64,000 bases of DNA from JARYGU01 sp033795365 (GTDB lineage Bacteria; Pseudomonadota; Alphaproteobacteria; Rhizobiales; Rhizobiaceae). Location: assembly GCA_033795365.1 (NCBI GenBank), contig JARYGU010000001.1, forward strand, positions 434,001 to 498,000, read 5' to 3'. Below the pieces are notes generated by a model. The model saw only the letters and a program-made list of their open reading frames with translations. It was not told the DNA's origin and ran no database searches. Of this stretch, positions 35,495 through 43,950 are shown piece by piece. The translations under genes were made by a program, and so were the position numbers. The first letter of the stretch is position 1. Each line of letters opens with the position of its first letter.

Positions 35495-37492
35495 TCAGCA
35501 ATCGAGAACGAGTTTGCCGCGCGGCACCGCCTGGCAGAGCAGCACCTGACCCTCCGCCAGCAGCGGCTCGTCGCCCATGGGATAGTCGGCGTTTCCGCTG
35601 ACGACGCGCTGCACGCAGGACTGACACTCCCCGCTGCGACAGGAATATTGAATCTCGACATCGTTCGCCAAGGCGAAGTCGAGCAGCGACCCGCTTTCGG
35701 GCTTCCATGTCACGCTCTTGCCGGAACGCTGGAACTCTACGGTGCATGCTGGGCGGCCCGCCATATCGCCCGAAAAGGCCTCCGCAAGTCCGCCTGTGCG
35801 CGCCTCGAACACCTCGGTCCTTATGTTCTCCTGCGCAGCACCCAGCGCAACCAGTCCCTGCCGAAGCGATGACATGAACTCGTTCGGACCGCAAATATAG
35901 AAATCGGCGTCGGAAATCCACGTCAGGGACGCGATCGTCGCTGCGCCCAGGCGGCCGTGATAGTCGCAGACCTCGCCATCTCCGGCCCGGGAATAGGCCG
36001 TGAAGAGCCGGATTCTTGTCGCCGAATATGCCGCGATGCGCTGCACCTCCTCCTTGAACAGGTGATGTCGGGCATCGCGGGCCGCATGGACGAACCAGAC
36101 ATCGCGGCCGACGGTCTCACGGCCCAATTGCCCCAGCATCGGCAGAAGCGGCGTGATACCGACGCCCGCGCTGACCAGCACCACCGGTCGCCGAGGGACG
36201 CTGTCGAGTACGAAGCTTCCCGCCGGAGCGCCGAGCAGTATCTTGTTCCCGACCGTCAATGTCTCGTGCAACAGGTCCGATACGCCGGCGCGGCCGATGC
36301 GGCGCACCGAAATGCGCAGCGATCGACTATCCGGCGAGGCGGATACGGAATAACAACGGGACCGCGGTGGCTGGTTCCCGTCCTTCGGCAAGGTGACGGT
36401 GACATACTGTCCGGGCGCGATTGTGCCGAGCGGTGCGTTGTCGCGCGGCTTCAGGACGAAGGACACGACATCAGGGCTCTCCTGATACCGTGCGATACAT
36501 GAGAAGCTGCGTCGGCCGGTCCAGGATACCGGACGCGAGTCCGACCATATGCGCGAGCGTGCGAAGGCCGCCGAGCAATGGAAGTAGATTTCCTCCGGCT
36601 TCACGCTGAGCTGGCGTGCACCATCCTCGCCCGGCGCCTTGTCGCGGTAGGTGCCGTTCATCCTTATGTTCTCGCTCCGGCCGGGTTCGATGGCGAGCAA
36701 CGCGCATTCGCCCGCCTGCGGCAGCGCCCCATATCCGATCTGTTCTTGCGGCAGGGTCAGGATGAAGGATCGTGTATTTGCGGCCGGGTCGGGACGCAGC
36801 GTCTGGCCGCCGACGAGATCGAGCGCGATGCCGCCGTCATCGTCCTCGCGTCCGAAGACAATGAAGCACGCTTTGTCCATAAAGCCCATGAACCCCGGTC
36901 CGGCGGCCCTATAGACCTTCGTTTGCACGGGAATGCTCGGCGTCCCGTAGAATTCCCGCAGTCCGGACTCCGCCAGAGCCTGTTCGCCTTGCGCATCCCG
37001 CATCACCGGGCCCCGCCCGCCGGCGGCCTGCCATTTTTTGTCGGTTTCGTAGATTTCCCCCAGGTCGAGCGGCGGCTTGCGTCCCTCGGCACCGACCCAG
37101 AAGCCGGCGGCGGAAAATGCAGGGCTTTCGACGAATTCCATGGACAGCGGGGTGAGGACCATGACGCTTAGCGGGGGATTTTCATCGGCGGGAAAGGCAG
37201 CCAGATCATCGTCGTCACGCGAGACTTCCGCCCTCGCCCTGATCCGCAGATAGGCATCTGTGCTCCTGTTCAAAAGGATGAGGGCGACTTCCGGATTGGC
37301 CAGAACGTTGCCGATCGTGTCGAGTCTTCGATTGCCGAGATAGTCCGGCAGCAGGAGCCTGCCATCGTCCGACAGCCGCATGACCGCAGGCTGCCCGCCT
37401 CTCGGCGACACGTCCATCGCACCCGCGGCATTGCGCGACGCGATGAACATGAGCGTCGAGCTTTCTATGAAGGAACGGGCGCGGTCATCCAT
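35495..37492 (-). CDS. Fused PNPOx-like / ferredoxin-NADP reductase / 2Fe-2S electron-transfer protein
   Basis: 665 residues in three parts. Residues 1-310 are pyridoxamine-oxidase-like split-barrel units (VSPRGGQPAVMRLSDDGRLLLPDYLGNRR at 28-56). Residues about 330-560 form a ferredoxin reductase with FAD motif RCYS at 379-382, the NAD-binding SAGVGITPLLPML at 441-453 and CGPNEFM at 534-540. Residues 580-665 are a ferredoxin with C618, C623, C626 and C653. The start is ATG 37492; a TTG at 37531 is less likely. Next to a DMGDH-GcvT enzyme and able to accept NAD(P)H, it probably feeds or removes electrons for an oxygenase or demethylase. The exact partner is unknown. Confidence 0.88.
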   Translation of the reverse strand: MDDRARSFIESSTLMFIASRNAAGAMDVSPRGGQPAVMRLSDDGRLLLPDYLGNRRLDTIGNVLANPEVALILLNRSTDAYLRIRARAEVSRDDDDLAAFPADENPPLSVMVLTPLSMEFVESPAFSAAGFWVGAEGRKPPLDLGEIYETDKKWQAAGGRGPVMRDAQGEQALAESGLREFYGTPSIPVQTKVYRAAGPGFMGFMDKACFIVFGREDDDGGIALDLVGGQTLRPDPAANTRSFILTLPQEQIGYGALPQAGECALLAIEPGRSENIRMNGTYRDKAPGEDGARQLSVKPEEIYFHCSAAFARSRIWSDSRPVSWTGRRSFSCIARYQESPDVVSFVLKPRDNAPLGTIAPGQYVTVTLPKDGNQPPRSRCYSVSASPDSRSLRISVRRIGRAGVSDLLHETLTVGNKILLGAPAGSFVLDSVPRRPVVLVSAGVGITPLLPMLGQLGRETVGRDVWFVHAARDARHHLFKEEVQRIAAYSATRIRLFTAYSRAGDGEVCDYHGRLGAATIASLTWISDADFYICGPNEFMSSLRQGLVALGAAQENIRTEVFEARTGGLAEAFSGDMAGRPACTVEFQRSGKSVTWKPESGSLLDFALANDVEIQYSCRSGECQSCVQRVVSGNADYPMGDEPLLAEGQVLLCQAVPRGKLVLDC

Positions 37493-37565
37493 ATTCTCAG
37501 TCCGACAGTTCCTGACGTCTATGGCTCGCAACTTCTGGCTTCAATCAATGCTGGACAAGGCAGCC

Positions 37566-39980
37566 CTATGCTCGCATCACCTTGCCTTGTGGATCGTAAG
37601 GCGTGTCCTCGATAATGCGGCAGGCGCGTTCGTCGCCGACGATGTGCGTCGTCAGCTCGGTGCCTGGCACGGCGTGTTCCTTCTCGATCAGCGCCAGTGC
37701 GATCGACTTGCCGATCGTATAGCCATAGCCGCCCGACGTGACATAGCCTATGAGTTTCCCGTCCGCCCAGATCGGTTCGTAGCCAGAGGCGTCGGCATCG
37801 GTCGCATCGACTTCGATCGTCACAAGCCGCTTCCTGGCGGACTGGTTTTCCTTCTCCGCTACGGCCGCCCGTTTGCCGACAAAGTCCGGCTTGGAGAAGT
37901 CGATGAAGCGGTCCAATAGCGTCTCCTGCGGCGTATAGCCTTGGGTGAACTCGCGATTCCAGATGCCGAAGCTCTTCTCGAGGCGCATCGCGTTCAGGGC
38001 GGCGAAGCCGATCTCCCGAAGCCCGAGGTCCTTGCCGACTTTCAACAGCGTCTCGCGGACGGTGCGGTGATAGGCGGTGGGAATGTTGATCTCGAAGCCC
38101 ATCTCACCGGTCACCGACATGCGGCCGACCCTGGCGCGGGCGAGGCCGATATCGACCGTCTTGCAGGCGAATAACTTGAAGCCGTCGTTCGAAATATCGT
38201 CCTCCGTCGCGCGCTGCAGGACCTCGCGGGAAAGCGGGCCGCAGAGTGAAAAGCCCGCCCAGGCGTCGGAAATATCGATAATGGTGACGCCGTCGGCGCC
38301 AAATTGCTCCCACCAGCGCATGTGCCATTCGCGCAGATAGTAGGAGCCCATGATCCAGTAGGTGCCATCACCCCAGTTGAAGATCGTGAGGTCACCCTTC
38401 AGACGCCCGTCATGGCCGAGCATCGGCGCCAGCACGGAGCGGCCGGGCCTGGGCAGCTTGCAGGCGAAGACGCGGTCGAGCCATGCCTCCGCCTTCGACC
38501 CTTTCACTTCGTAACGAGAGTAGCCGGAAATATCGAGAAGACCGGCTCTCCCACGAGTATGCAGCACTTCGCGGCCGACGATATCGAAGGCGGTGGAGCG
38601 GCGCAGCGTATGATTTTCCTCATAATCCTTCGGCGCGAAGTAGAGCGGCACTTCAAGGCCCCAGGACACGCCCCAGCGTGCTCCAGCCTCTGTCATCCGG
38701 TCGTATGACGGCGGAACCTTGAGCGCCCGCCCGGCGGGAAGCTGCTGGTTCGGATAGGTCATCACGAAACGGCGGGAATAAAACTGACCGGTTGTTTCCT
38801 TGATATATTGACGATTGGAGGCATGCGCGCCGTAACGGGCGACGTCCATGCCGAAGATATCGTCGGAAGGTTCGCCATGGATCATCCATTCCGCCAGCGC
38901 CTTGCCGACGCCGCCGCCCTGCGAGAAGCCGGCCATGACACCGCAGGCGACCCAGTAGTTCCTGACGCCGCGCACCGGCCCGACCAGCGGATTTCCGTCG
39001 GGCGTGAATGTAAAGGCGCCGTTGACCCAGCGTTTGATGCCGGCGGTTTCGAGGACCGGATAGCGCTCGTATGACAGCGTCAACTCATGCTCGATGCGCC
39101 CGGGGTCTTCCTGGATCAGGTCGAATCCGTAGTCCCATGGCGCGCCGTCCATGTTCCAGTGCCGGTGATCCTTCTCGTAGATCCCGAGCATAAGGCCTTT
39201 CTGTTCCTGTCGGAGATAAGAAAAACCGTCGAGATCGACGATCGTCGGCAATTCGAACGGGAGTTCCGCAACTTCGGGGATCGCCTCGGTGACGAGATAC
39301 ATGTGCTCAAGCGGCGTGACGGGTAAATCAACGCCTGCCATTCGACCGACCTTCTTGGCCCAGAGGCCACCGGCGTTGATGACATGCTCTGCGTTGATCG
39401 TGCCCTGCTCGGTCACGACATCCCAGAAACCGTCGGGCTTCTGGCTGAGCTCCATCACCCGATTCTTCTCGACGATCGAGGCGCCGCGCATACGCCCCGC
39501 CTTGGCATAGGCATGGACTACAGCGGAAGGATCGAGATGGCCCGTGCGCTCGGAATACATGCCGCCGATAATGCCGTCCGGCTTGACGATCGGGCAGCGT
39601 TCGAGGATCTCGTCGACACCGATCAGCCGCACATCGTCGATGCCCATCGATTGGTAGACGCGGAGCGACGCCTTCATCGCGTCCCAGCGATCCTGGTTGC
39701 AGGCATAGGAAATGCCGCCGGTCAGATGCCTGCCGACATTGACGCCCGTTTCCTGTTCGACCTCGGAAAGGAGTTCGATCGTATAGGCCTGCAATGCCGC
39801 AACATTGGCGTTTGCGTTAAGCCGGTGAAAGTCGCCTGCCGCATGCCAGGACGAGCCCGACGTCAGAACGTTGCGCTCGATCAGCAGCGTGTCGCTCCAG
39901 CCAAGTTTCGCGAGATGATAGAGAACGGAGGTGCCCACGACGCCGCCACCGATGACCACAACCTTGTAATGCGATTTCAT
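37566..39980 (-). CDS. FAD-dependent dimethylglycine/sarcosine dehydrogenase with C-terminal GcvT domain
   Basis: 804 residues. The N-terminal DAO-fold domain has GGGVVG near residue 11 and WHAAGD at 45-50, where His carries the covalent flavin in this family. The C-terminal third (from about 430) is a GcvT folate-binding domain with LLDISGYSRYEVKG and VTGEMGFEINIP. This fusion oxidatively demethylates N-methyl amino acids, passing the one-carbon unit to tetrahydrofolate. The start ATG 39980 has GGAG 6 bases upstream. It follows the M20 hydrolase gene by 68 bases and precedes the PNPOx-FNR gene by 73. Confidence 0.9.
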   Translation of the reverse strand: MKSHYKVVVIGGGVVGTSVLYHLAKLGWSDTLLIERNVLTSGSSWHAAGDFHRLNANANVAALQAYTIELLSEVEQETGVNVGRHLTGGISYACNQDRWDAMKASLRVYQSMGIDDVRLIGVDEILERCPIVKPDGIIGGMYSERTGHLDPSAVVHAYAKAGRMRGASIVEKNRVMELSQKPDGFWDVVTEQGTINAEHVINAGGLWAKKVGRMAGVDLPVTPLEHMYLVTEAIPEVAELPFELPTIVDLDGFSYLRQEQKGLMLGIYEKDHRHWNMDGAPWDYGFDLIQEDPGRIEHELTLSYERYPVLETAGIKRWVNGAFTFTPDGNPLVGPVRGVRNYWVACGVMAGFSQGGGVGKALAEWMIHGEPSDDIFGMDVARYGAHASNRQYIKETTGQFYSRRFVMTYPNQQLPAGRALKVPPSYDRMTEAGARWGVSWGLEVPLYFAPKDYEENHTLRRSTAFDIVGREVLHTRGRAGLLDISGYSRYEVKGSKAEAWLDRVFACKLPRPGRSVLAPMLGHDGRLKGDLTIFNWGDGTYWIMGSYYLREWHMRWWEQFGADGVTIIDISDAWAGFSLCGPLSREVLQRATEDDISNDGFKLFACKTVDIGLARARVGRMSVTGEMGFEINIPTAYHRTVRETLLKVGKDLGLREIGFAALNAMRLEKSFGIWNREFTQGYTPQETLLDRFIDFSKPDFVGKRAAVAEKENQSARKRLVTIEVDATDADASGYEPIWADGKLIGYVTSGGYGYTIGKSIALALIEKEHAVPGTELTTHIVGDERACRIIEDTPYDPQGKVMRA

Positions 39981-40048
39981 GTCGACTCCGAGAGATTCAT
40001 GCAGCTGTGGGGCGAGCCGTGTGCCGGCCGCCGGTGTCGAACGAGGGC

Positions 40049-41227
40049 TCAGTGATTTTCCAGGCACACCGCCAGTGTTTCCGAGAAGATGCGGATACCC
40101 ATCGGGATCAGTTCGTCGCGGAAGTCATATTCCGGCGTATGCACCCGCGGCCAATCGGGACCTGAACCAAGGAAAACCATCGCCGACTTGGCTCCGCTCA
40201 GTCCGAAACGGCCGAAATCCTCGGAACCGGCAGACGGCAGCGTCTGGATCTGGTGCCGGACACCGGCACGCTTCATCCCGTTCAGAAGAAGCGCAGTCGC
40301 GTCGCCATCGTTGGTGCAGGCCAGGAAGACTTCGGCATAGTCGAAAGCGTAGCCGAGCTTATGTCGGGTCGCTATGTCGCGAACCAGGGATTCGGCCTTG
40401 GACATCAGCGCGCCCATCTCCTCATCGGCGATCGTACGCAGCGTTGCGAAGACTTTCGCCTCGCCCGGCGCCACGCCATAGGCCGGCGCTCCCATCGATG
40501 CATGCGTGACCGTTACCATCGAGAAACCGGGACCAAGCGGCTTGCCGCTGCCGCAGGCTTCAAGCCCCGGCATCAGCTCGGAAATCGCCTTCATGGGCGA
40601 GCGGCCGTCGCCGGGCCGCGAGGCGTGGGCCGTGCTGCCGATCAGCCGGATTTCCATCCCGCGGGAGGCGCAGTTGGCCGGACCCGCGCCGAGCCTGCCG
40701 ACGCCGAATTCCACTTCCGGTGTATTGTGCAGCGAGAACGCCCAGTCGGGCTTGATCTCCGCATAGCGCGGATCGGCGATCACCGCGGCGGCGCCCGCTC
40801 CGTCCTCCTCGGCGGGCTGGAACATCAGGATGACCCGCCCGCTGCTTGGCCGCGCCCGTGATAGGACGCGACCGAGGCCCAGCAGGATCGTCGCGTGGCC
40901 GTCGTGTCCGCAGAGATGCGCTTTTCCCGGCACTGTGGAACGGTATTCGACCTCGCCGAGCTCCTGAATGGGCAAAGCATCCAATTCCGAGCGGAAGAGG
41001 ACCGTCGGCCCCGGCGCGCCGCTGTCATAGATCGCCGCAACACCATGGCCACCCAATCCCGTCAGGACCCTGTCGGGATTTGTGGGAGACAGCATTTCGC
41101 AAATGCGGCGCGCCGTCTCCCGTTCTTCGCCCGAGAGCTCGGGATTGCGATGAAGTTCATGGCGGAAGGCGGTCAGTTCGCTGATGTCGTCTGCGGTCGG
41201 AAGGGGGAAGGACAGTCGGTTCGTCAT
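40049..41227 (-). CDS. M20-family amidohydrolase (hippurate/N-acyl amino acid hydrolase type)
   Basis: 392 residues, di-metal peptidase M20D fold. FRHELHRNPELSGEE at 21-35, the metal-binding CGHDGH at 106-111 and FQPAEEDGAGA are all diagnostic; the dimerisation domain follows in the middle. These enzymes hydrolyse N-acyl amino acids or IAA-amino acid conjugates in the cytoplasm. Its position upstream of the DMGDH-type gene suggests that it releases an N-methylated or free amino acid from a conjugate. Confidence 0.9.
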   Translation of the reverse strand: MTNRLSFPLPTADDISELTAFRHELHRNPELSGEERETARRICEMLSPTNPDRVLTGLGGHGVAAIYDSGAPGPTVLFRSELDALPIQELGEVEYRSTVPGKAHLCGHDGHATILLGLGRVLSRARPSSGRVILMFQPAEEDGAGAAAVIADPRYAEIKPDWAFSLHNTPEVEFGVGRLGAGPANCASRGMEIRLIGSTAHASRPGDGRSPMKAISELMPGLEACGSGKPLGPGFSMVTVTHASMGAPAYGVAPGEAKVFATLRTIADEEMGALMSKAESLVRDIATRHKLGYAFDYAEVFLACTNDGDATALLLNGMKRAGVRHQIQTLPSAGSEDFGRFGLSGAKSAMVFLGSGPDWPRVHTPEYDFRDELIPMGIRIFSETLAVCLENH

Positions 41228-41248
41228 GTCAGGCAGCCGGTCTCAAAA

Positions 41249-41470
41249 TTAATTCCATCGTAGGCGCGAGGTCCGTCCGGATCGGCGACGATATCCGGAC
41301 AGGCGGTTTAGGCGGCATCTTGTTTCCCCTTCCACGCTCAGGATCGAGCCGAGCCGGTTGGTTTGCACAATATCGTCCGAGACGTCGCCGATGGAACCGG
41401 CAACATCTCGGCGCCAGCCGAACGAGGCCAGAATGTTGCGGGCGGCACGCTCATGCAGTTTGTCGACCAT
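41249..41470 (-). CDS. Possible small protein between CoA-transferase and M20 genes
   Basis: A 73-codon frame starting at ATG 41470, overlapping the CoA-transferase end by 20 bases. Its first about 50 codons (VDKLHERAARNILASFGWRR...) show the third-position GC bias of real genes here. The last about 20 codons do not. No family is recognised and the ribosome site is weak. A separate 29-codon frame on the same strand (41229-41318), with GGGGAA before its ATG, ends right at the M20 start. One or both may be real, or the stretch may be a remnant of a larger gene. Confidence 0.25.
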   Translation of the reverse strand: MVDKLHERAARNILASFGWRRDVAGSIGDVSDDIVQTNRLGSILSVEGETRCRLNRLSGYRRRSGRTSRLRWN

Positions 41471-42716
41471 TCTGCCACGATCGACGATCGTCGACGTTAA
41501 ACGGCGGCATCGCGGGGGTGCCGGCGGCGACGGCAATCCCCTGATTGAGAAGGCTCGCAATCCGGTCCTGCGACACGCCGAGCTCCTGCAGCACTTCGAT
41601 TGTGTGTTCGCCGAGCATGGGCGCATAGCGGGTGATCTCGACCGGGGTTGCCGACATCTGCACCGGATTTGACATGGAGACGGTCCTGCCTTCGCTCGGG
41701 TGCTCGACCGTCTTGAAGAACCTGGCATCGACCAGATGCGGATCGAGCAGCACGGTCTCGAAGGTGTGCATCGCCATGACAGGCACGTCGGCGGCGTCGA
41801 GGAGGTCTATCCATTCGCCGGAGGTGCGGGTCCGGAACACGTCGGCCAGCCAGCCATAGACATGCGAGACATTCTCCATCCGGGCGGTGAAACTGGCGAA
41901 ACGGCCATCGGCCTCCATCAGATCTTCCCTTCCGATCGCCGTCAGAAAGCGCCGCCATTGATCGTCGGTATAGACCAGCGTGCAAACATGGCCGTCGGCG
42001 GTCCGCAAGGGGCGGCGATTCTGTTCGGTCAGCCGGGCATAGCCGCCACCGCCGGCCGGCGGATCGAAGGTCAGCCCGCCCAAATGATCGCTGAGGACAA
42101 GATTGACCATGGTTTCGAACATCGGCACGTCCACCCGCTGGCCGCGCCCCGAACGATTGCGCTCTATGAGGGCGGCGAGGATTCCGCTCAGCCCCGTGAG
42201 CCCGACGACGCGATCTGCAATTGCGGTCGGGACGTAACGTGGCTCCTCCGATCCCGAAAGCAGAAACAGATGCGAAAGCGTCGCTCCGCCCTGAATCAGG
42301 TCGTCGTAAGCAGGGCGCGCCGCATAGCGGCCCTGCTGCCCATAGCCGTAAAGACCGGCATAGATGAGACGCGGATTGACGGCATGAACCTCTTCCCATG
42401 ACAGGCCGAGGCGCTTCATCGCTGCCGGACGCACATTGTAGACCATGACATCGGCGTCGCGACAAAGCTCCAGCAGCAGCTCCCGCCCTTCTGCGGTCTT
42501 AAGGTTCAGGACCACCGACCGTTTGGAACGGTTCGAATTGAGAAACAGCGGCCCCATTTCAGGAGAACGCGACGGTCCGATGCCACGCATCACGTCGCCG
42601 GAGGGTGGCTCGACCTTGATCACGTCCGCGCCGAAATCTCCCAGATACTGGGTGGCAAACGGTCCCATCAGCACCGACGTGAGGTCGATAACTTTCATCC
42701 CTGACAGCGGTCCCAT
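41451..42716 (-). CDS. Class III CoA-transferase (CaiB/BaiF family)
   Basis: 421 residues. The family signatures are VIDLTSVLMGPFATQYLGDFGADVIKVE near the N-terminus, NRSKRSVVLNL and ARPAYDDLIQG with the catalytic Asp near 138-139. These enzymes move CoA between carboxylic acids by a ping-pong mechanism. The frame opens with GTG 42722, but AAGGAG 5 bases before ATG 42716 indicates that start. It is divergent from the LysR gene and its promoter contains a 67-base element repeated upstream of the dipeptide-type transporter. Confidence 0.92.
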   Translation of the reverse strand: MGPLSGMKVIDLTSVLMGPFATQYLGDFGADVIKVEPPSGDVMRGIGPSRSPEMGPLFLNSNRSKRSVVLNLKTAEGRELLLELCRDADVMVYNVRPAAMKRLGLSWEEVHAVNPRLIYAGLYGYGQQGRYAARPAYDDLIQGGATLSHLFLLSGSEEPRYVPTAIADRVVGLTGLSGILAALIERNRSGRGQRVDVPMFETMVNLVLSDHLGGLTFDPPAGGGGYARLTEQNRRPLRTADGHVCTLVYTDDQWRRFLTAIGREDLMEADGRFASFTARMENVSHVYGWLADVFRTRTSGEWIDLLDAADVPVMAMHTFETVLLDPHLVDARFFKTVEHPSEGRTVSMSNPVQMSATPVEITRYAPMLGEHTIEVLQELGVSQDRIASLLNQGIAVAAGTPAMPPFNVDDRRSWQNGRQTA

Positions 42717-42761
42717 CTGCACTCCTTCCCCGACGGAGCAAAGGCTTCGTCAATGCGCCGC

Positions 42762-42828
42762 CATTCTGTCATGCGGACACATTGTTTCAATATGCGCTTG
42801 CAGCGTATTTGATAGGTATAACTTATGG
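42762..42828 (-). promoter_or_regulatory. Repeated promoter/operator element, copy A (CoA-transferase gene)
   Basis: Matches copy B (51008-51074) at 56 of 67 positions, and 36 of 38 in the core at 42762-42799. Read on the minus strand the core contains TTGAAA, 16-17 bases, then CAGAAT/AGAATG, a plausible -35/-10 pair, and a dyad ATTG-AAA-CAAT overlaps the -35. It lies 45 bases before the CoA-transferase start and inside the LysR divergent region. Confidence 0.65.
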
Positions 42829-43029
42829 TGTAGCTGACGGGCTTCCGCGGTTTAGCAGGCAGGGCTTATGGCACTCGGCAGACAGGACGTATTGATTTCG
42901 GATGCGACATCCATATTGCTCTGAGATGAACTTGCCGTGCCGGATGGACTTTGAAACGTCAGACCGCCGGCAGTGGTGCGAGAAGCATCGCGGAGGCTTC
43001 AGATTCCGGGATTACGAACAGAGGTCGCA

Positions 43030-43950
43030 TTGGGTAAGAAATCGAGCGCCGGCAATCTTGAGCTTCGCCATCTGAGATATTTTCTCGCCATCGCCGACGA
43101 GATGAACTTCGGCCAGGCGGCGGAACGGCTCGACATTGCACAACCGGGACTCAGCCAGCAGATAAAGATGCTGGAGCAGATCCTCGACGTCACGTTGTTC
43201 GACCGGTCGAGGCGCCGCCTTCGGATGACCCTGGCCGGCGAAATGTTCGAAGCCGAAGCACGCAAGATCATGGCCCAGGTGGAGCGCGCCATCCAGACCG
43301 CGCAGCGCGCCGGCCGCGGGGAAGTCGGCCGGCTGGCGATAGGCTATGTCGGCTCGGCCGCCTATACGGGAATGCTGACGAACCTGGTCGGCGATTTCCG
43401 CGGCAAACATCCGCTGGTGGATCTGGAGATCTCGGAGATCGAAATGCTTCACCAACTCGAGGCCATTGCGGAGGGTCGTCTGGATATCGGCTTCATTCGG
43501 CCACCCGTCCCCTTGCCGGAGGGCGTCTCTTCCGTTCCGGTGATGACGGAAAATCTCCTGATCGCACTGCCCGGCGTGCACAGGCAGGCCGGACGGGAAG
43601 CGGTTTCTCTCTGCGACCTCTCCGATGAGTCCTTCATAACTCCGCAGCACCCGCCATTGGTCAGCTTCCATGCCCATACGGTGGACGCCTGTGCATCCGC
43701 CGGTTTCGAACCGCGGCTCGGCATGCAGGGACGGGATTTCATGACAATCGCCAGCATGGTCTCGGTCGGGCTCGGGGTGGCGCTGGTTCCGCAATCCGTG
43801 CGCTGCATCCAACTGCCGAATGTCGTCTATCGACCTCTTGTGGAAACCTTGCCGAGAGCCGAGCTCTCCGTGGCATTCCGGCGCGGGGATGCGTCGATGG
43901 CCGTCAGGAACTTTATCGCTTTGGCGCGCAAATTCTCAAGATCGGCTTAG
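43030..43950 (+). CDS. LysR-type transcriptional regulator
   Basis: 306 residues from TTG 43030, which has AGAGG 5 bases upstream; a GTG at 42973 is the alternative. The winged helix-turn-helix lies at about residues 10-68 (LRHLRYFLAIADEMNFGQAAERLDIAQPGLSQQIKMLE) and the effector domain after residue 90. It is divergent from the CoA-transferase gene and converges with overlap (4 bases) on the DadA-like oxidase gene. It is the natural candidate regulator of the repeated promoter element. Confidence 0.9.
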   Translation: MGKKSSAGNLELRHLRYFLAIADEMNFGQAAERLDIAQPGLSQQIKMLEQILDVTLFDRSRRRLRMTLAGEMFEAEARKIMAQVERAIQTAQRAGRGEVGRLAIGYVGSAAYTGMLTNLVGDFRGKHPLVDLEISEIEMLHQLEAIAEGRLDIGFIRPPVPLPEGVSSVPVMTENLLIALPGVHRQAGREAVSLCDLSDESFITPQHPPLVSFHAHTVDACASAGFEPRLGMQGRDFMTIASMVSVGLGVALVPQSVRCIQLPNVVYRPLVETLPRAELSVAFRRGDASMAVRNFIALARKFSRSA

